From the NCBI RefSeq assembly GCF_029223525.1, contig NZ_JARHTQ010000014.1:62001-126000 (forward strand): 64,000 nucleotides of DNA, in the 5' to 3' direction. The notes under the pieces were generated by a model. It was not told the DNA's origin. It made no database searches and saw only the letters and a list, made by a program, of their open reading frames with translations. Shown here one piece after another: positions 26,212 through 34,218 of the stretch. The translations under genes and the position numbers were made by a program. The stretch is from Streptantibioticus ferralitis (GTDB lineage Bacteria > Actinomycetota > Actinomycetes > Streptomycetales > Streptomycetaceae). The first letter of the stretch is position 1. Each line of letters starts with the position of its first letter.

Positions 26212-26239
26212 TCCTGGCGCCGCTCCGGCGGCGCCAGGA
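26212..26239 (+). terminator. Hairpin terminator after aldehyde dehydrogenase
   Basis: A perfect 12-bp stem, TCCTGGCGCCGC (26212-26223) and GCGGCGCCAGGA (26228-26239), around TCCG, 11 bases after the stop. Confidence 0.75.
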
Positions 26240-26396
26240 CCAGCAGGCGGTCCCGGGCCCGTGGCAAACCCGTCGTAGCTCAGCTCAGCGCCACAGCCAG
26301 GCTTCCCATCCGGAGTGGATGAATCACCCGTAACGCCTGTATCGCGCGTATCACCCATAAGTCGAGCGCGGGCCGCGCCCGCGGGCGGATACGCAG

Positions 26397-26426
26397 GTGA
26401 AACGCACTCCGAATCCTTGGTATCGT
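26397..26426 (+). promoter_or_regulatory. Possible promoter of tRNA-Leu
   Basis: GTGAAA (26397-26402) and TATCGT (26421-26426), 18 bases apart, lie 37 bases before the mature tRNA 5' end. The fit to consensus is only moderate. Confidence 0.25.
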
Positions 26427-26463
26427 TATCCATGTCGCCGCGGGGAACCGCGGCACACACCCG

Positions 26464-26551
26464 GTCCGGGTGGCGGAATGGCAGACGCGCTAGCTTGAGG
26501 TGCTAGTGCCCTTTATCGGGCGTGGGGGTTCAAGTCCCCCCTCGGACACCA
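26464..26551 (+). tRNA. tRNA-Leu (anticodon GAG)
   Basis: The acceptor arm GTCCGGG (26464-26470) pairs with CTCGGAC (26541-26547), followed by discriminator A and an encoded CCA. The anticodon stem-loop is GCTAG-CTTGAGG-TGCTAGT with GAG in the loop. The long class II variable arm (GTGCCCTTTATCGGGCGT region) is typical of leucine tRNAs. The T arm GGGGG-TTCAAGT-CCCCC is perfect. Confidence 0.96.
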
Positions 26552-26559
26552 GATCGAAT

Positions 26560-26588
26560 AGCCCCTCACCAGGGGCTTTCGTCATTTC
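26560..26588 (+). terminator. Terminator after tRNA-Leu
   Basis: AGCCCCT and AGGGGCT form a 7-bp stem around CACC, followed by a T-rich tail TTCGTCATTTCT, 8 bases beyond the CCA. Confidence 0.85.
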
Positions 26589-26713
26589 TAGGCTGTGGCG
26601 TGACCAACCACGTGACCAACAGCCGAGCGAATCCCCAAGTCAGACCAGGGGTGAGAGGCCGATACGGCTGGGGAAGCGGCCGGTTTCTTCGCTCCTTCGG
26701 CGCGACGCCTGCC

Positions 26714-26923
26714 GTAGCGCGCCATGGTGTAGCCCGGCGAGTGGAGGGGCTGGACGCTGCGGCCCGCAAGGGCAACGTCGGTGGGCGTCCGCCCGTCATG
26801 GACGACGAAAGGCTAGCCGTAGCGCGTGCACGGCATGCCAAGGGAGAGAGCGTCACACCCATCGCTGAGGCCCTGGGCATCGGCCATGCCACCTTGTACC
26901 GGCACCTTGGGGAGAGCGCCTGA
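26714..26923 (+). pseudogene. C-terminal remnant of a serine recombinase/resolvase
   Basis: About 70 residues ending at 26923 match the DNA-binding tail of resolvase/invertase proteins. A GNVGGRPPVM linker is followed by the Hin-like helix-turn-helix (VARARHAKGESVTPIAEALG, then IGHATLYRHLG). The catalytic serine domain is absent; upstream the frame reads unrelated sequence back into the tRNA. It sits 160 bases downstream of tRNA-Leu(GAG), a usual integration target. I read it as the residue of a lost mobile element, although the gene could not have used this tRNA through a tyrosine-type integrase that is no longer visible. Confidence 0.65.
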
Positions 26924-26944
26924 GACAGGTGCGCAGAGGCGCAG

Positions 26945-27282
26945 TCAGGCGCTCACCTCGGAGTGCACCGGGACGGGCGGGCGCACTCCAGTGAGGGCTT
27001 CCGCGCAGGCAACGAGGTGGCGGGCGCGGGGCGACGGCTGAGGGGGCGCCCCGCGCCCCTCGCACCCGGTCGTGCGGAGGCGTGCTCGCGAGTGCGAGGA
27101 CCTGCCACTGCCCGCGCGCGATCGTGCGCGGCGATTCCGGGGACCCGCCGCACCCGATGACACCTCCCAGAACCGCCCGGCCGCCGTCGCCGCCTTCGGT
27201 ATCCAGACCTCGGCGGCCCGGCAAGCCAGCCGCAAGTCGCCGACCTGGAGCTTTGCCAGGGGTGAGGTGGCGACGCGGCCGG
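26945..27282. other. Gene-free stretch after the recombinase remnant, 338 bp
   Basis: All frames translate to low-complexity Arg/Pro/Ala sequence and I recognise no protein. It contains a short palindrome around 27112-27128 (GCGCGCGATCGTGCGCG). It probably belongs to the same decayed insertion as the recombinase tail. Confidence 0.4.
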
Positions 27283-28020
27283 TTACCGGTGTTCGGGGTT
27301 CTCGTAGTCGTGGCGGCAACCCGCGTCCCAGGCCGTGCGCTGGTTGCCGTAGGCGGGGAAGCCGCCGGCGTCCTTCATCATCCGGGCCAGGTGCAGCAGG
27401 TTCCAGGTCATGAACGTGGTGTTGCGGTTGGTGAAGTCGTTCTCCGGGCCGCCTGACCCCGGGTCGAGGTACGAAGGGCCGGGGCCGGCCTCGCCGATCC
27501 AGCCGGCGTCGGCCTGCGGGGGGATGGTGTAGCCGAGATGCTGCAGGCTGTAGAGGACGTTCATGGCGCAGTGCTTGACGCCGTCCTCGTTGCCGGTGAT
27601 CAGGCAGCCGCCGACCCGGCCGTAGTAGGCGTACTGTCCCGCGTCGTTGAGGAGGCTGGAGCAGGCGTAGAGGCGTTCGATCACCCGCTTGGTCACCGAG
27701 CTGTTGTCGCCCAGCCAGATCGGACCCGCCAGTACCAGGATGTCGGCCGCCAGGACCTTTTCGTACAGCCCCGGCCAGGCGTCGGTCTGCCAGCCGTGTT
27801 CGGTCATGTTCGGCCAGACGCCGGTGGCGATGTCGTGGTCGATGGCTCGCACGACGTCGACCTGGACGCCCTGCCCCTCCATGATGACCACGCTGCGGTC
27901 GATGAGCCCCTGGGTGTTGCTGCGTGCCGGCGACCGCTTGAGCGTGCAGTTGAAGACGAGGGCACGCAGGTCGTCGTAGCGGGCAGGCGGTGCGTCGGCG
28001 GTCGGCGACTGGGCGGTCAA
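27283..28020 (-). CDS. Flavodoxin-like NAD(P)H-dependent oxidoreductase
   Basis: 245 residues from TTG 28020, chosen because GGGAGGG lies about 5 bases upstream. The flavin-binding loop begins ALVFNCTLKRSPARSNTQGL and the second landmark is ILVLAGPIWLGDNSSVTKRV, both as in the NADPH-dependent FMN reductase/flavodoxin superfamily. The C-terminal 80 residues (PENDFTNRNTTFMTWNLLHL) match the family of about 240 residues found in actinobacteria. It likely binds FMN and reduces quinones or other electron acceptors. It is divergent from the TPP-enzyme gene. Confidence 0.8.
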   Translation of the reverse strand: MTAQSPTADAPPARYDDLRALVFNCTLKRSPARSNTQGLIDRSVVIMEGQGVQVDVVRAIDHDIATGVWPNMTEHGWQTDAWPGLYEKVLAADILVLAGPIWLGDNSSVTKRVIERLYACSSLLNDAGQYAYYGRVGGCLITGNEDGVKHCAMNVLYSLQHLGYTIPPQADAGWIGEAGPGPSYLDPGSGGPENDFTNRNTTFMTWNLLHLARMMKDAGGFPAYGNQRTAWDAGCRHDYENPEHR

Positions 28021-28237
28021 GGAGCCCTCCCGGGGATCCTGCCACCGTGCCCTTCACGGTGGCGCAACGCTGACATCGTGCTGGCCCGGCGGCCGTCGTG
28101 GTCGCTGCGGCACAGTCAACTGTCGGCGACCACCCCGACGGCCGAACAACCCCCGGGCAGGTCACGGCCATGCCCTGGGTAACCCGGCTGGGGTCCAATG
28201 GCTGGCTGGTGCAGCGCACTGCGCCTACGTTCTGCTC

Positions 28238-29932
28238 ATGGAAACCCAGCGCACCCCCGACCGCCGAAGCGACAGTCCCGTGACGGAGGACGTGGCGCAC
28301 TTGATGGTGCGTTGTCTCCAGGCTGAGGGTGTGGAGTACGTCTTCGGGATCCCGGGTGAGGAGAACATCCGCTTCGTCGACGCGTTGAGCGGCTCGGGCA
28401 TCCGGTACGTTCTGGTCCGGCACGAGCAGGGCGCCTCGTTCATGGCGGAGATGTACGGGCGGCTGACCGGCCGGGCCGGGGTGTGCTCGGCGACCTTGGG
28501 ACCGGGTGCGATCAATCTGCTGCTGGGCACCGCGGACGCGACGACGAACAGCACACCGCTGGTGGCTCTGGCGGCGCAGGGTTCGTTGAGTCGCGTCCAC
28601 AAGGAGTCCCACCAGGTGATCGACCTGGTGTCGATGTTCGGCCCGGTCACCCAGAGGGCGGCCCGGGTCCAGAGCCCGGATGCGGTGCCGGAGATGGTGC
28701 GCAAGGCGTTCAAGACCGCGCAGAGCGAGCGTCCCGGGGCCGTCTTCCTGGCGGTTCCCGAGGACATCGAAGGGGCGCACACCACGGTGCCGCTCGCGCC
28801 CTTGCAGGTCGACACGGTACGCGCCGACGCGCCGTCGCCCGCCCAGATCGCCCGGGCCGCGCAGGTTCTGGCGGCGGCGCGCCGCCCGGTCGTGCTCGCC
28901 GGTCATGGTGCCGCCAGGGCCAAGGCGTCAGCGGCTCTGCTGCGCTTCGCCGAGCGGCTGAACGTGCCGGTGGCGACCACCTTCCACGGCAAGGGCGTCT
29001 TCCCGGACGACCACCCGAACGCGCTGGGCGCGGTGGGCTTCATGCGTCACGACTACAGCAACTTCGGCTTCGACGCTGCTGATGTCCTGGTCTGTGTCGG
29101 GTACGAGGTCCAGGAGTTCGACCCGGTGAAGATCAATCCGGACGGTGACAAGCGCATCGTCCACCTGCACCGGTTCCCCGCCGAGGTGGACGCCCACTAC
29201 CCGGTCAAGGTCGGCGTGGAGGGCGACCTTTCCCAGGCGTTGGACGCGCTCGCGGCCGCCGTGCCCAACAGATTCGGGTACGAAGCCGGTACCGGTGAGC
29301 GCATCCGGACGCTGCTCGCCGAGGAACTGGAGTACGGGCGCGGCAACCACGCGTGCCCGCTGGTGCCGCAGCGCGTGGTGGCCGATGTGCGCACCGCGCT
29401 GGACCGCAGCGACATCGTGCTCGCCGACACCGGCGCGGGGAAGATGTGGATGGCACGGCTGTACCCGGCGTACGAGCCGGACACCTGTCTGGTCTCCAAC
29501 GGCCTGTCCACCATGGGGTTCGCGCTGCCGGGCGCGATCGCCGCCAAGCTCGCCCGCCCGCAGCGGCGGGTGCTGGCGATGATGGGTGACGGCTCGTTCC
29601 TGATGAACTCCCAGGAACTGGAGACCGCCGTACGCGAACACGTGCCCCTCGTCGTGCTCGTCCTGGTGGATGAGGAGTACGGCCTGATCACGTGGAAGAT
29701 GGAGCTGGTGCTCGGCCGCCACAGCCACACCCGCTTCACCAACCCCGACCTGGTCGCCTACGCGGAGAGCTTCGGCGCCCGCGGTCACAGGATCAAAGCG
29801 GCCGACGAGCTGCTGCCGACGCTACGCCGCGCGCTCGACGAGGACGCGGTATCCGTGATCGCCTGCCCCGTCGACTACTCCGAGAACCTGCGGCTGACCG
29901 CCCGGCTCGGAGCGCTCCACGGTCCCTTCTGA
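28238..29932 (+). CDS. Acetolactate synthase-type ThDP-dependent enzyme
   Basis: 564 residues. The three domains of the ThDP-enzyme family are present in order: the N-terminal Pyr domain with YVFGIPGEENIRFVDALSGS and catalytic glutamate in LVRHEQGASFMAEMYGR, the central FAD/DHS-like domain, and the C-terminal PP domain with GDGSFLMNSQELETAVREHV. Overall it resembles catabolic acetolactate synthases (AlsS type) more than IlvB, and there is no ilvN beside it. ATG 28238 lacks a clear ribosome-binding site; GTG 28280 is an alternative. Other carboligase or oxidase activities cannot be excluded. Confidence 0.8.
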   Translation: METQRTPDRRSDSPVTEDVAHLMVRCLQAEGVEYVFGIPGEENIRFVDALSGSGIRYVLVRHEQGASFMAEMYGRLTGRAGVCSATLGPGAINLLLGTADATTNSTPLVALAAQGSLSRVHKESHQVIDLVSMFGPVTQRAARVQSPDAVPEMVRKAFKTAQSERPGAVFLAVPEDIEGAHTTVPLAPLQVDTVRADAPSPAQIARAAQVLAAARRPVVLAGHGAARAKASAALLRFAERLNVPVATTFHGKGVFPDDHPNALGAVGFMRHDYSNFGFDAADVLVCVGYEVQEFDPVKINPDGDKRIVHLHRFPAEVDAHYPVKVGVEGDLSQALDALAAAVPNRFGYEAGTGERIRTLLAEELEYGRGNHACPLVPQRVVADVRTALDRSDIVLADTGAGKMWMARLYPAYEPDTCLVSNGLSTMGFALPGAIAAKLARPQRRVLAMMGDGSFLMNSQELETAVREHVPLVVLVLVDEEYGLITWKMELVLGRHSHTRFTNPDLVAYAESFGARGHRIKAADELLPTLRRALDEDAVSVIACPVDYSENLRLTARLGALHGPF

Positions 29933-29941
29933 CCGCGCGGG

Positions 29942-29978
29942 CGAGTGGTGCTGGCCGGGTCTCGGTCAGCACCACTCG
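29942..29978 (+). terminator. Strong hairpin terminator after the ThDP enzyme
   Basis: CGAGTGGTGCTGGCCG (29942-29957) pairs with CGGTCAGCACCACTCG (29963-29978) with one G-T wobble and a 5-base loop, starting 10 bases after the stop. A T-containing tail (TGCTTTG) follows. Confidence 0.85.
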
Positions 29979-30057
29979 TGCTTTGTGCTCCCGCGCGGCC
30001 CGTCACGGCGCCCGGGAGCGCACCCCCGGGCCCGCGCCGCGCGCTGGACGGCAAGCC

Positions 30058-30362
30058 TTAGTAGCCGAGTAGCTTCGCTGCCAGCGTGCTCGCGTTGTAC
30101 GAGCCCCAACCGCTTGCGAAGTCCCAGCCCTTGGTGGCGCTGTAGGCGCCGTTGCTGCCGCTGGTGATGTCGTGGAAGCCGGTGCCCTTCGCCGCGTAGA
30201 GCTTCGGTTGGCGAAGCCGAGGTTCGGCTTGCCGGCGGCCGCGGCCTGCTGGTTGACCAGGGCGGCGAAGGCGGCCCACTCGGGTGCGGCGGCGCTGGTG
30301 CCGCCCACCGAGGTCCAACTGCCCTGCGAGTAGATCGAGACGCCGGGGGACGGGTCGGCGTG
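30058..30362 (-). pseudogene. Sedolisin (S53 peptidase) C-terminal remnant, frameshifted
   Basis: On the minus strand the end of an S53 protease can be read: DPSPGVSIYSQGSWTSVG and the catalytic-serine motif GTSAAAPEWAAFAALVNQ, up to GFAN. It then continues one frame over as KLYAAKGTGFHDITSGSNGA and GWDFASGWGSYNASTLAAKL to the stop. A single missing base near 30206 (AACCGAAG where AACCCGAAG is expected) explains the shift. The pro-domain and the Glu/Asp part of the catalytic triad are missing upstream. It cannot make an active protease. Confidence 0.8.
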
Positions 30363-30733
30363 CGCCGACCCGTCCGGGACCTGCCGATGGCCGTTCCCCG
30401 CGCTGAGCTGGAGGCAACTCCTTGCGGCCGGTGAGGGCCGGTTCTCGCACGGTCCCCACCCTTCGCCCGGAATCCGGCCACGATGGGCGGGATCACTCAT
30501 ATACCCATGCGTGTGCTCATGACAACGTTTAGCGAACGCTTGTCAATGGCGTCCCGTGAACACCGGATTGCGCGGCGCGGCCCCGCCGGGGTCACCGTGC
30601 GTGTCGCCCCGATGGCGGTATGCGCGTGGCGGACGATGCGGACGGGACGCAGCGTGGGGAGACAGCAGCGCGAGCGACACACGCGGAGCCGCACTCGGTG
30701 GCCCGACAGTGCCGACGCGCACGAGGAGGCACC
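30363..30733. other. Gene-free stretch upstream of multicopper oxidase, 371 bp
   Basis: Holds the 26-bp inverted repeat at 30520-30545 and then GC-rich sequence running to the oxidase ribosome-binding site. I see no supportable small gene. The left third may be residual DNA of the deleted protease gene. Confidence 0.5.
30520..30545. promoter_or_regulatory. 26-bp inverted repeat, candidate operator
   Basis: TGACAACGTTTAGCGAACGCTTGTCA is a near-perfect dyad (TGACAA/TTGTCA outer arms, CGTT/AACG inner arms). The outer arm on the minus strand contains TTGACA, a consensus -35. The shape fits a TetR-type operator. It lies between the protease remnant and the multicopper oxidase. Confidence 0.45.
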
Positions 30734-32287
30734 ATGAAGCGGCGGCGTTTCCTGGCGGCGGCCGCCGGTACGGGCCTGGTGGCTGGGACCCCGTTCGCCG
30801 GACGGATCCTGGTACCCGGTCGGCCCGGACTGCCGCTGCCGCTGCGCAGCACGGCCCCGCTACCGCGCCCGTACCAGGTGCCGCTGCCACTGCCCGCGGT
30901 GCTGCGGCCGGTCCGCACCGACGCCACCACGGACACCTACGCGATCACCCAGCGGCTCGCGCGCCTGCGGATACTGCCGGGGCTGGAGACAGAGGCATGG
31001 ACCTACGGCGGCAGCTACCCCGGGCCGACACTGGTCTCCCGGGCCGGGCGGCGCACCGTCGTCACCCACCGCAACGAGCTGCCGCAGCCGGTCGCCGTCC
31101 ATCTGCACGGCGGCCACACCCCGCACGAGAGCGACGGTCATCCGACGGATCTGATCCTTCCGGTCGGCTGGGAGATGCGGCACCCGTACGGCATGTCCGA
31201 CATGAACGGCACGGGTGTGACGACGCTGGGGGAGCGTACGTACACCTATCCGCTGGACCAGCGGGCCGCCACGCTCTGGTACCACGACCACCGCATGGGC
31301 TTCACCGGCCCCTCGGCCTATCGCGGGCTCGCCGGATTCCACCTGGTGCACGACGACGAGGAGGAAGCGCTGCCGCTGCCCCGCGGTGAGCGCGACATCC
31401 CGCTGATGATCACCGACCGGTCCTTCGCGGCCGACGGATCCTTCCACTATCCGGCGCTCGACCCCGCCTGGGGTACTCCGGGGGTGACCCACCACTGGAT
31501 GGAAGGGGTGCTCGGCGACACGATCCTGGTCAACGGCGCGCCGTGGCCGGTACTCGACGTACAGCGGCTGCGCTACCGACTGCGGGTGCTCAACGCCTCC
31601 AACTCCCGTATCTACAAGCTGGAGTTGGACCCGCAGCCGCCCGGCGGTGACGCGCTGGTGCAGATAGGTTCCGACGGCGGGCTGCTGGAACGGCCGGTGC
31701 GGCACGACGCGTTGGCCCTGGCGCCCGCCGAACGCTTCGACCTCGTGGTCGACTTCGCCCGGTACCGTCCGGGCACACAGGTGCGGCTGGTCAACCGGCT
31801 GGGCAGCGGGACGACGGCGGAGGCGATGCGGTTCGACGTCTCCGGCGCGGCCCGCACCCCGGCCGACGAGACCGCGGTGCCCGCCAGGCTTTCGACCGTC
31901 GAACGGCTCGACCCGCGGCGCGCCGCGGTAACGCGGACGTTCCACTTCCAGCGGTCGGAGGGCGTCGGCTGGACGATCAACGGCATGGCGTACCAGCCGG
32001 GGCGGGCGATCGCGACGCCGAAGCTGGGCACCACGGAGGTATGGCGGATCGTCAGCGACTTCCACCATCCGGTCCACGTCCACCTCAACCCGTTCCAGGT
32101 GGTCGCCCGCGACGGCCAGGCACCGGGGCCGTATGACGCGGGGTGGAAGGACACCGTGGACGTGCTGCCCGGGCAGTCGGCCGAGTTCGCCGTCCGGTTC
32201 ACCGACTACCCCGGACGCTTCCTGCTGCACTGCCACAACCTGGAGCACGAGGACATGGCGATGATGGCCGACTTCGTGACGCGGTAG
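30734..32287 (+). CDS. Multicopper oxidase, Tat-exported
   Basis: 517 residues from ATG 30734, with GAGGAGG 5 bases upstream. The N-terminal KRRRFLAAAAGTGLVAG looks like a twin-arginine signal. All four copper motifs are present: HLHGGH, WYHDHRMG, HPVHVHLNPF and the C-terminal HCHNLEHEDMAMM, which holds the T1 and trinuclear ligands. It is a three-domain laccase/CotA or phenoxazinone-synthase-like enzyme that oxidises phenols or metal ions using oxygen. The methionine at the T1 axial position is plausible in EDMAMM. It is monocistronic. Confidence 0.93.
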   Translation: MKRRRFLAAAAGTGLVAGTPFAGRILVPGRPGLPLPLRSTAPLPRPYQVPLPLPAVLRPVRTDATTDTYAITQRLARLRILPGLETEAWTYGGSYPGPTLVSRAGRRTVVTHRNELPQPVAVHLHGGHTPHESDGHPTDLILPVGWEMRHPYGMSDMNGTGVTTLGERTYTYPLDQRAATLWYHDHRMGFTGPSAYRGLAGFHLVHDDEEEALPLPRGERDIPLMITDRSFAADGSFHYPALDPAWGTPGVTHHWMEGVLGDTILVNGAPWPVLDVQRLRYRLRVLNASNSRIYKLELDPQPPGGDALVQIGSDGGLLERPVRHDALALAPAERFDLVVDFARYRPGTQVRLVNRLGSGTTAEAMRFDVSGAARTPADETAVPARLSTVERLDPRRAAVTRTFHFQRSEGVGWTINGMAYQPGRAIATPKLGTTEVWRIVSDFHHPVHVHLNPFQVVARDGQAPGPYDAGWKDTVDVLPGQSAEFAVRFTDYPGRFLLHCHNLEHEDMAMMADFVTR

Positions 32288-32454
32288 CCCTTCCGGCGGA
32301 TCCTCGGCAGCTGGGTTGCGGAAGGTTCGGCACCGCCGGTCGGCGTCGTGGGGGTCGCCCGCCGCCGCGGCGGGAGGACCCGCGGGGGCACGCCCCCTGC
32401 ACTCCTTTTCGGCGGGAGGGTCCGTCGGAGGCAGGCTCAGCCCCGGGCTGCCCG

Positions 32455-32751
32455 CTACGACCAGAAGCGGTGCCACCACGGCGTACGGCGGTCATCGCTG
32501 CCCGCGGGCCAGTACGGCGGGATGTTGCGGCCCGGCTGGTAGTGCGGGCCCTGGTGGATGCGGTGGATGATCACGGTCAGGTCCACCACCGCCAGCAGCG
32601 CCACCGCGCCGAAGAATCCCGCCCACCCCGGCTGGTGCGCGGCGACGAAGCCCCCCATGGCCCCCAGCGACCAGACCAGCCCGAACACGGCCAGCCCTGC
32701 CCGCAGCCGCAGCGGGCTGCGGGCCTGTGACGGTTCGCTTCCGGTACGCAT
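32455..32751 (-). CDS. DUF6343 small membrane protein
   Basis: 98 residues from ATG 32751, with GGGAGA about 8 bases upstream; the longer frame from 32778 has no signal. The N-terminal RTGSEPSQARSPLRLRAGLA is the family hallmark. Two membrane helices follow (about residues 20-60), then RRIHQGPHYQPG-type sequence (HRIHQGPHYQPGRNIPPYW) and a basic tail. Function is unknown. It lies between the convergent oxidase and the TetR end of the acyl-CoA operon. Confidence 0.75.
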   Translation of the reverse strand: MRTGSEPSQARSPLRLRAGLAVFGLVWSLGAMGGFVAAHQPGWAGFFGAVALLAVVDLTVIIHRIHQGPHYQPGRNIPPYWPAGSDDRRTPWWHRFWS

Positions 32752-32849
32752 CACCGCACATCTCCCACCAGGTCTCATACCCGTTTCTCGTGGGTCCTAC
32801 GAGGTGTGCCCGCCCCCAGCCTACGGCGGCCCAACCGGACCGTGCCGGG

Positions 32850-33491
32850 TCAGCCGTCCCGGCGCAGAGCGGAGTCCAGGATCCGCGACCACTCCCGCAC
32901 GATCGCGGTCCGCCGCGGGGTGTCGTCCCGCAGAAGAGTGGCGAGGCCGAGGCCGCGGGCCATGTCCAAGGTCGCCTGCACCGTCTCCCGCACCCCCGGC
33001 ACGTTCTCGTCCGCGCCGAGGAACTCCACCGCGAGCCGGTGTGCCTCCCGGCCGATACGGCTCTCCAACGCCGTAACCCTCGGCCGCAGTCGGGCCTCGT
33101 CGGCCGCTGCCACCCACAGGTGCAGCGCCGCCCGGAACAGTGTTCCGGTGTAGACGCCCACCAGCATCTCCACCACGGCACGGGTGCGCGGCGCCCCGCT
33201 GTCCGGGAGGGTGCGGGCGTGCTCGCGCAGCGTCGCCAGCCATTCCTCCGCGACATGCTCGATGGCGGCGGTGAACAGGTCCTCGCGGGTGCGGAAGTGG
33301 TGCTGGGCGGCGCCGCGGGACACACCGGCGCGCTCGGCCACGACGGCGACCGTGCTGCCGCTCCAGCCGCGCTCGGCGAGGCAGGCCACCGCGGCCTCCA
33401 GCAGCCGTCGCCGGGTCGCCCGGCTGCGGTCCTGCTTGGCGGGCCTGACGGACCGCGCGGTCGCGGTGGAGTGATCGGTCACAACACCCAT
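32850..33491 (-). CDS. TetR-family repressor of the acyl-CoA operon
   Basis: 213 residues from ATG 33491 (GGGAG about 6 bases upstream); GTG 33482, overlapping the stop of the upstream gene as GTGA, is an alternative. The N-terminal HTH reads RRRLLEAAVACLAERGWSGS and RAGVSRGAAQHHFRTREDLF, a classic TetR head. The ligand domain is all helical. It is the last gene of a six-gene operon of acyl-CoA metabolism. The 8-1-8 palindrome at 39832-39848 in front of the first gene is its probable operator. Confidence 0.9.
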   Translation of the reverse strand: MGVVTDHSTATARSVRPAKQDRSRATRRRLLEAAVACLAERGWSGSTVAVVAERAGVSRGAAQHHFRTREDLFTAAIEHVAEEWLATLREHARTLPDSGAPRTRAVVEMLVGVYTGTLFRAALHLWVAAADEARLRPRVTALESRIGREAHRLAVEFLGADENVPGVRETVQATLDMARGLGLATLLRDDTPRRTAIVREWSRILDSALRRDG

Positions 33492-34207
33492 GGTGGCTCC
33501 CGGCGTTCGAGGAAGGCGCGCATGCCCTCGGCCGCCTCCGCCGAGGCGAACAGCCGGGCCGACTGCTCAGCGTACGCGCCGGTGTCCCGGTCGAATCCGC
33601 GCAGCAACTCGGCGGTGGTCAGCCGCTTGGACTCGGCGAGGCCCTGCGGTGAGGCCGCCCGCAGCCCGTCGAGTATCCCGTCGAGAGCCTCCGCACCCGC
33701 GCTCACCAGCCCCATCCGCTGGGCCTCCGCCGCGCCGAACAGCTCACCGGTCAGGTAGTGGCGGGCGATGGCCCGCGGCTGCGTTCGGGGCAGCACCGTC
33801 AGTGAGATCACCGCGGGTGCCAGGCCCAACCGCGCCTCGGTGAAGGCGAAGGTGGCCTCCGGTCCGGCGACCGCGACATCGCAGGCGGCCAGCAGTCCCA
33901 GGCCCCCGGCGCGGACATGCCCGGTGACCCGGGCCACCACCGGCTTGGGCAGCTCCACGATGCACCGCAGCAGCCCGGCCAGCTCCGTCGGTCCCGTCGG
34001 GGTCCGCTCGGTCAGGTCGGCGCCCGCACAGAAGGTGTTGCCGGTGTGGGCCAGGAGCACGGCGCGGGTCCGCGGATCCTCGGCCGCCGCCGCCAGTTCC
34101 TCGTGCAACTCGGTGACGAGCTTGGTGGACAGGGCGTTGCGGTTGTGCGGCGAGTCCAGGGTCAGTACCCGGACGCCACGGTCGTGGTCGCGTTGGACAC
34201 AGGTCAT
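33479..34207 (-). CDS. Enoyl-CoA hydratase/isomerase-family protein
   Basis: 242 residues from ATG 34207, with GGAGG about 6 bases upstream. The crotonase fold is clear: SPHNRNALSTKLVTELHEEL, the first oxyanion-hole motif NTFCAGADLTE and the second HVRAGGLGLLAACDVAVAG. The first catalytic glutamate position in ATFAFTEARLGLAPA is kept. It hydrates or isomerises an enoyl-CoA made by the acyl-CoA dehydrogenase encoded next to it. It is slightly shorter than the usual 255-260 residues. Confidence 0.88.
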   Translation of the reverse strand: MTCVQRDHDRGVRVLTLDSPHNRNALSTKLVTELHEELAAAAEDPRTRAVLLAHTGNTFCAGADLTERTPTGPTELAGLLRCIVELPKPVVARVTGHVRAGGLGLLAACDVAVAGPEATFAFTEARLGLAPAVISLTVLPRTQPRAIARHYLTGELFGAAEAQRMGLVSAGAEALDGILDGLRAASPQGLAESKRLTTAELLRGFDRDTGAYAEQSARLFASAEAAEGMRAFLERREPPWVL

Positions 34208-34218
34208 GACGGGCCTCC

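Noticed and set aside
26182-26460. 92-codon minus-strand frame before the tRNA
   Set aside because: It covers the terminator hairpin of the aldehyde dehydrogenase and the tRNA promoter region; no homology and no good ribosome-binding site.
26945-28906. 653-codon minus-strand frame
   Set aside because: It overlaps the flavodoxin-like gene in another frame and runs antisense to the ThDP enzyme; no motif, and codon use is not coding-like.
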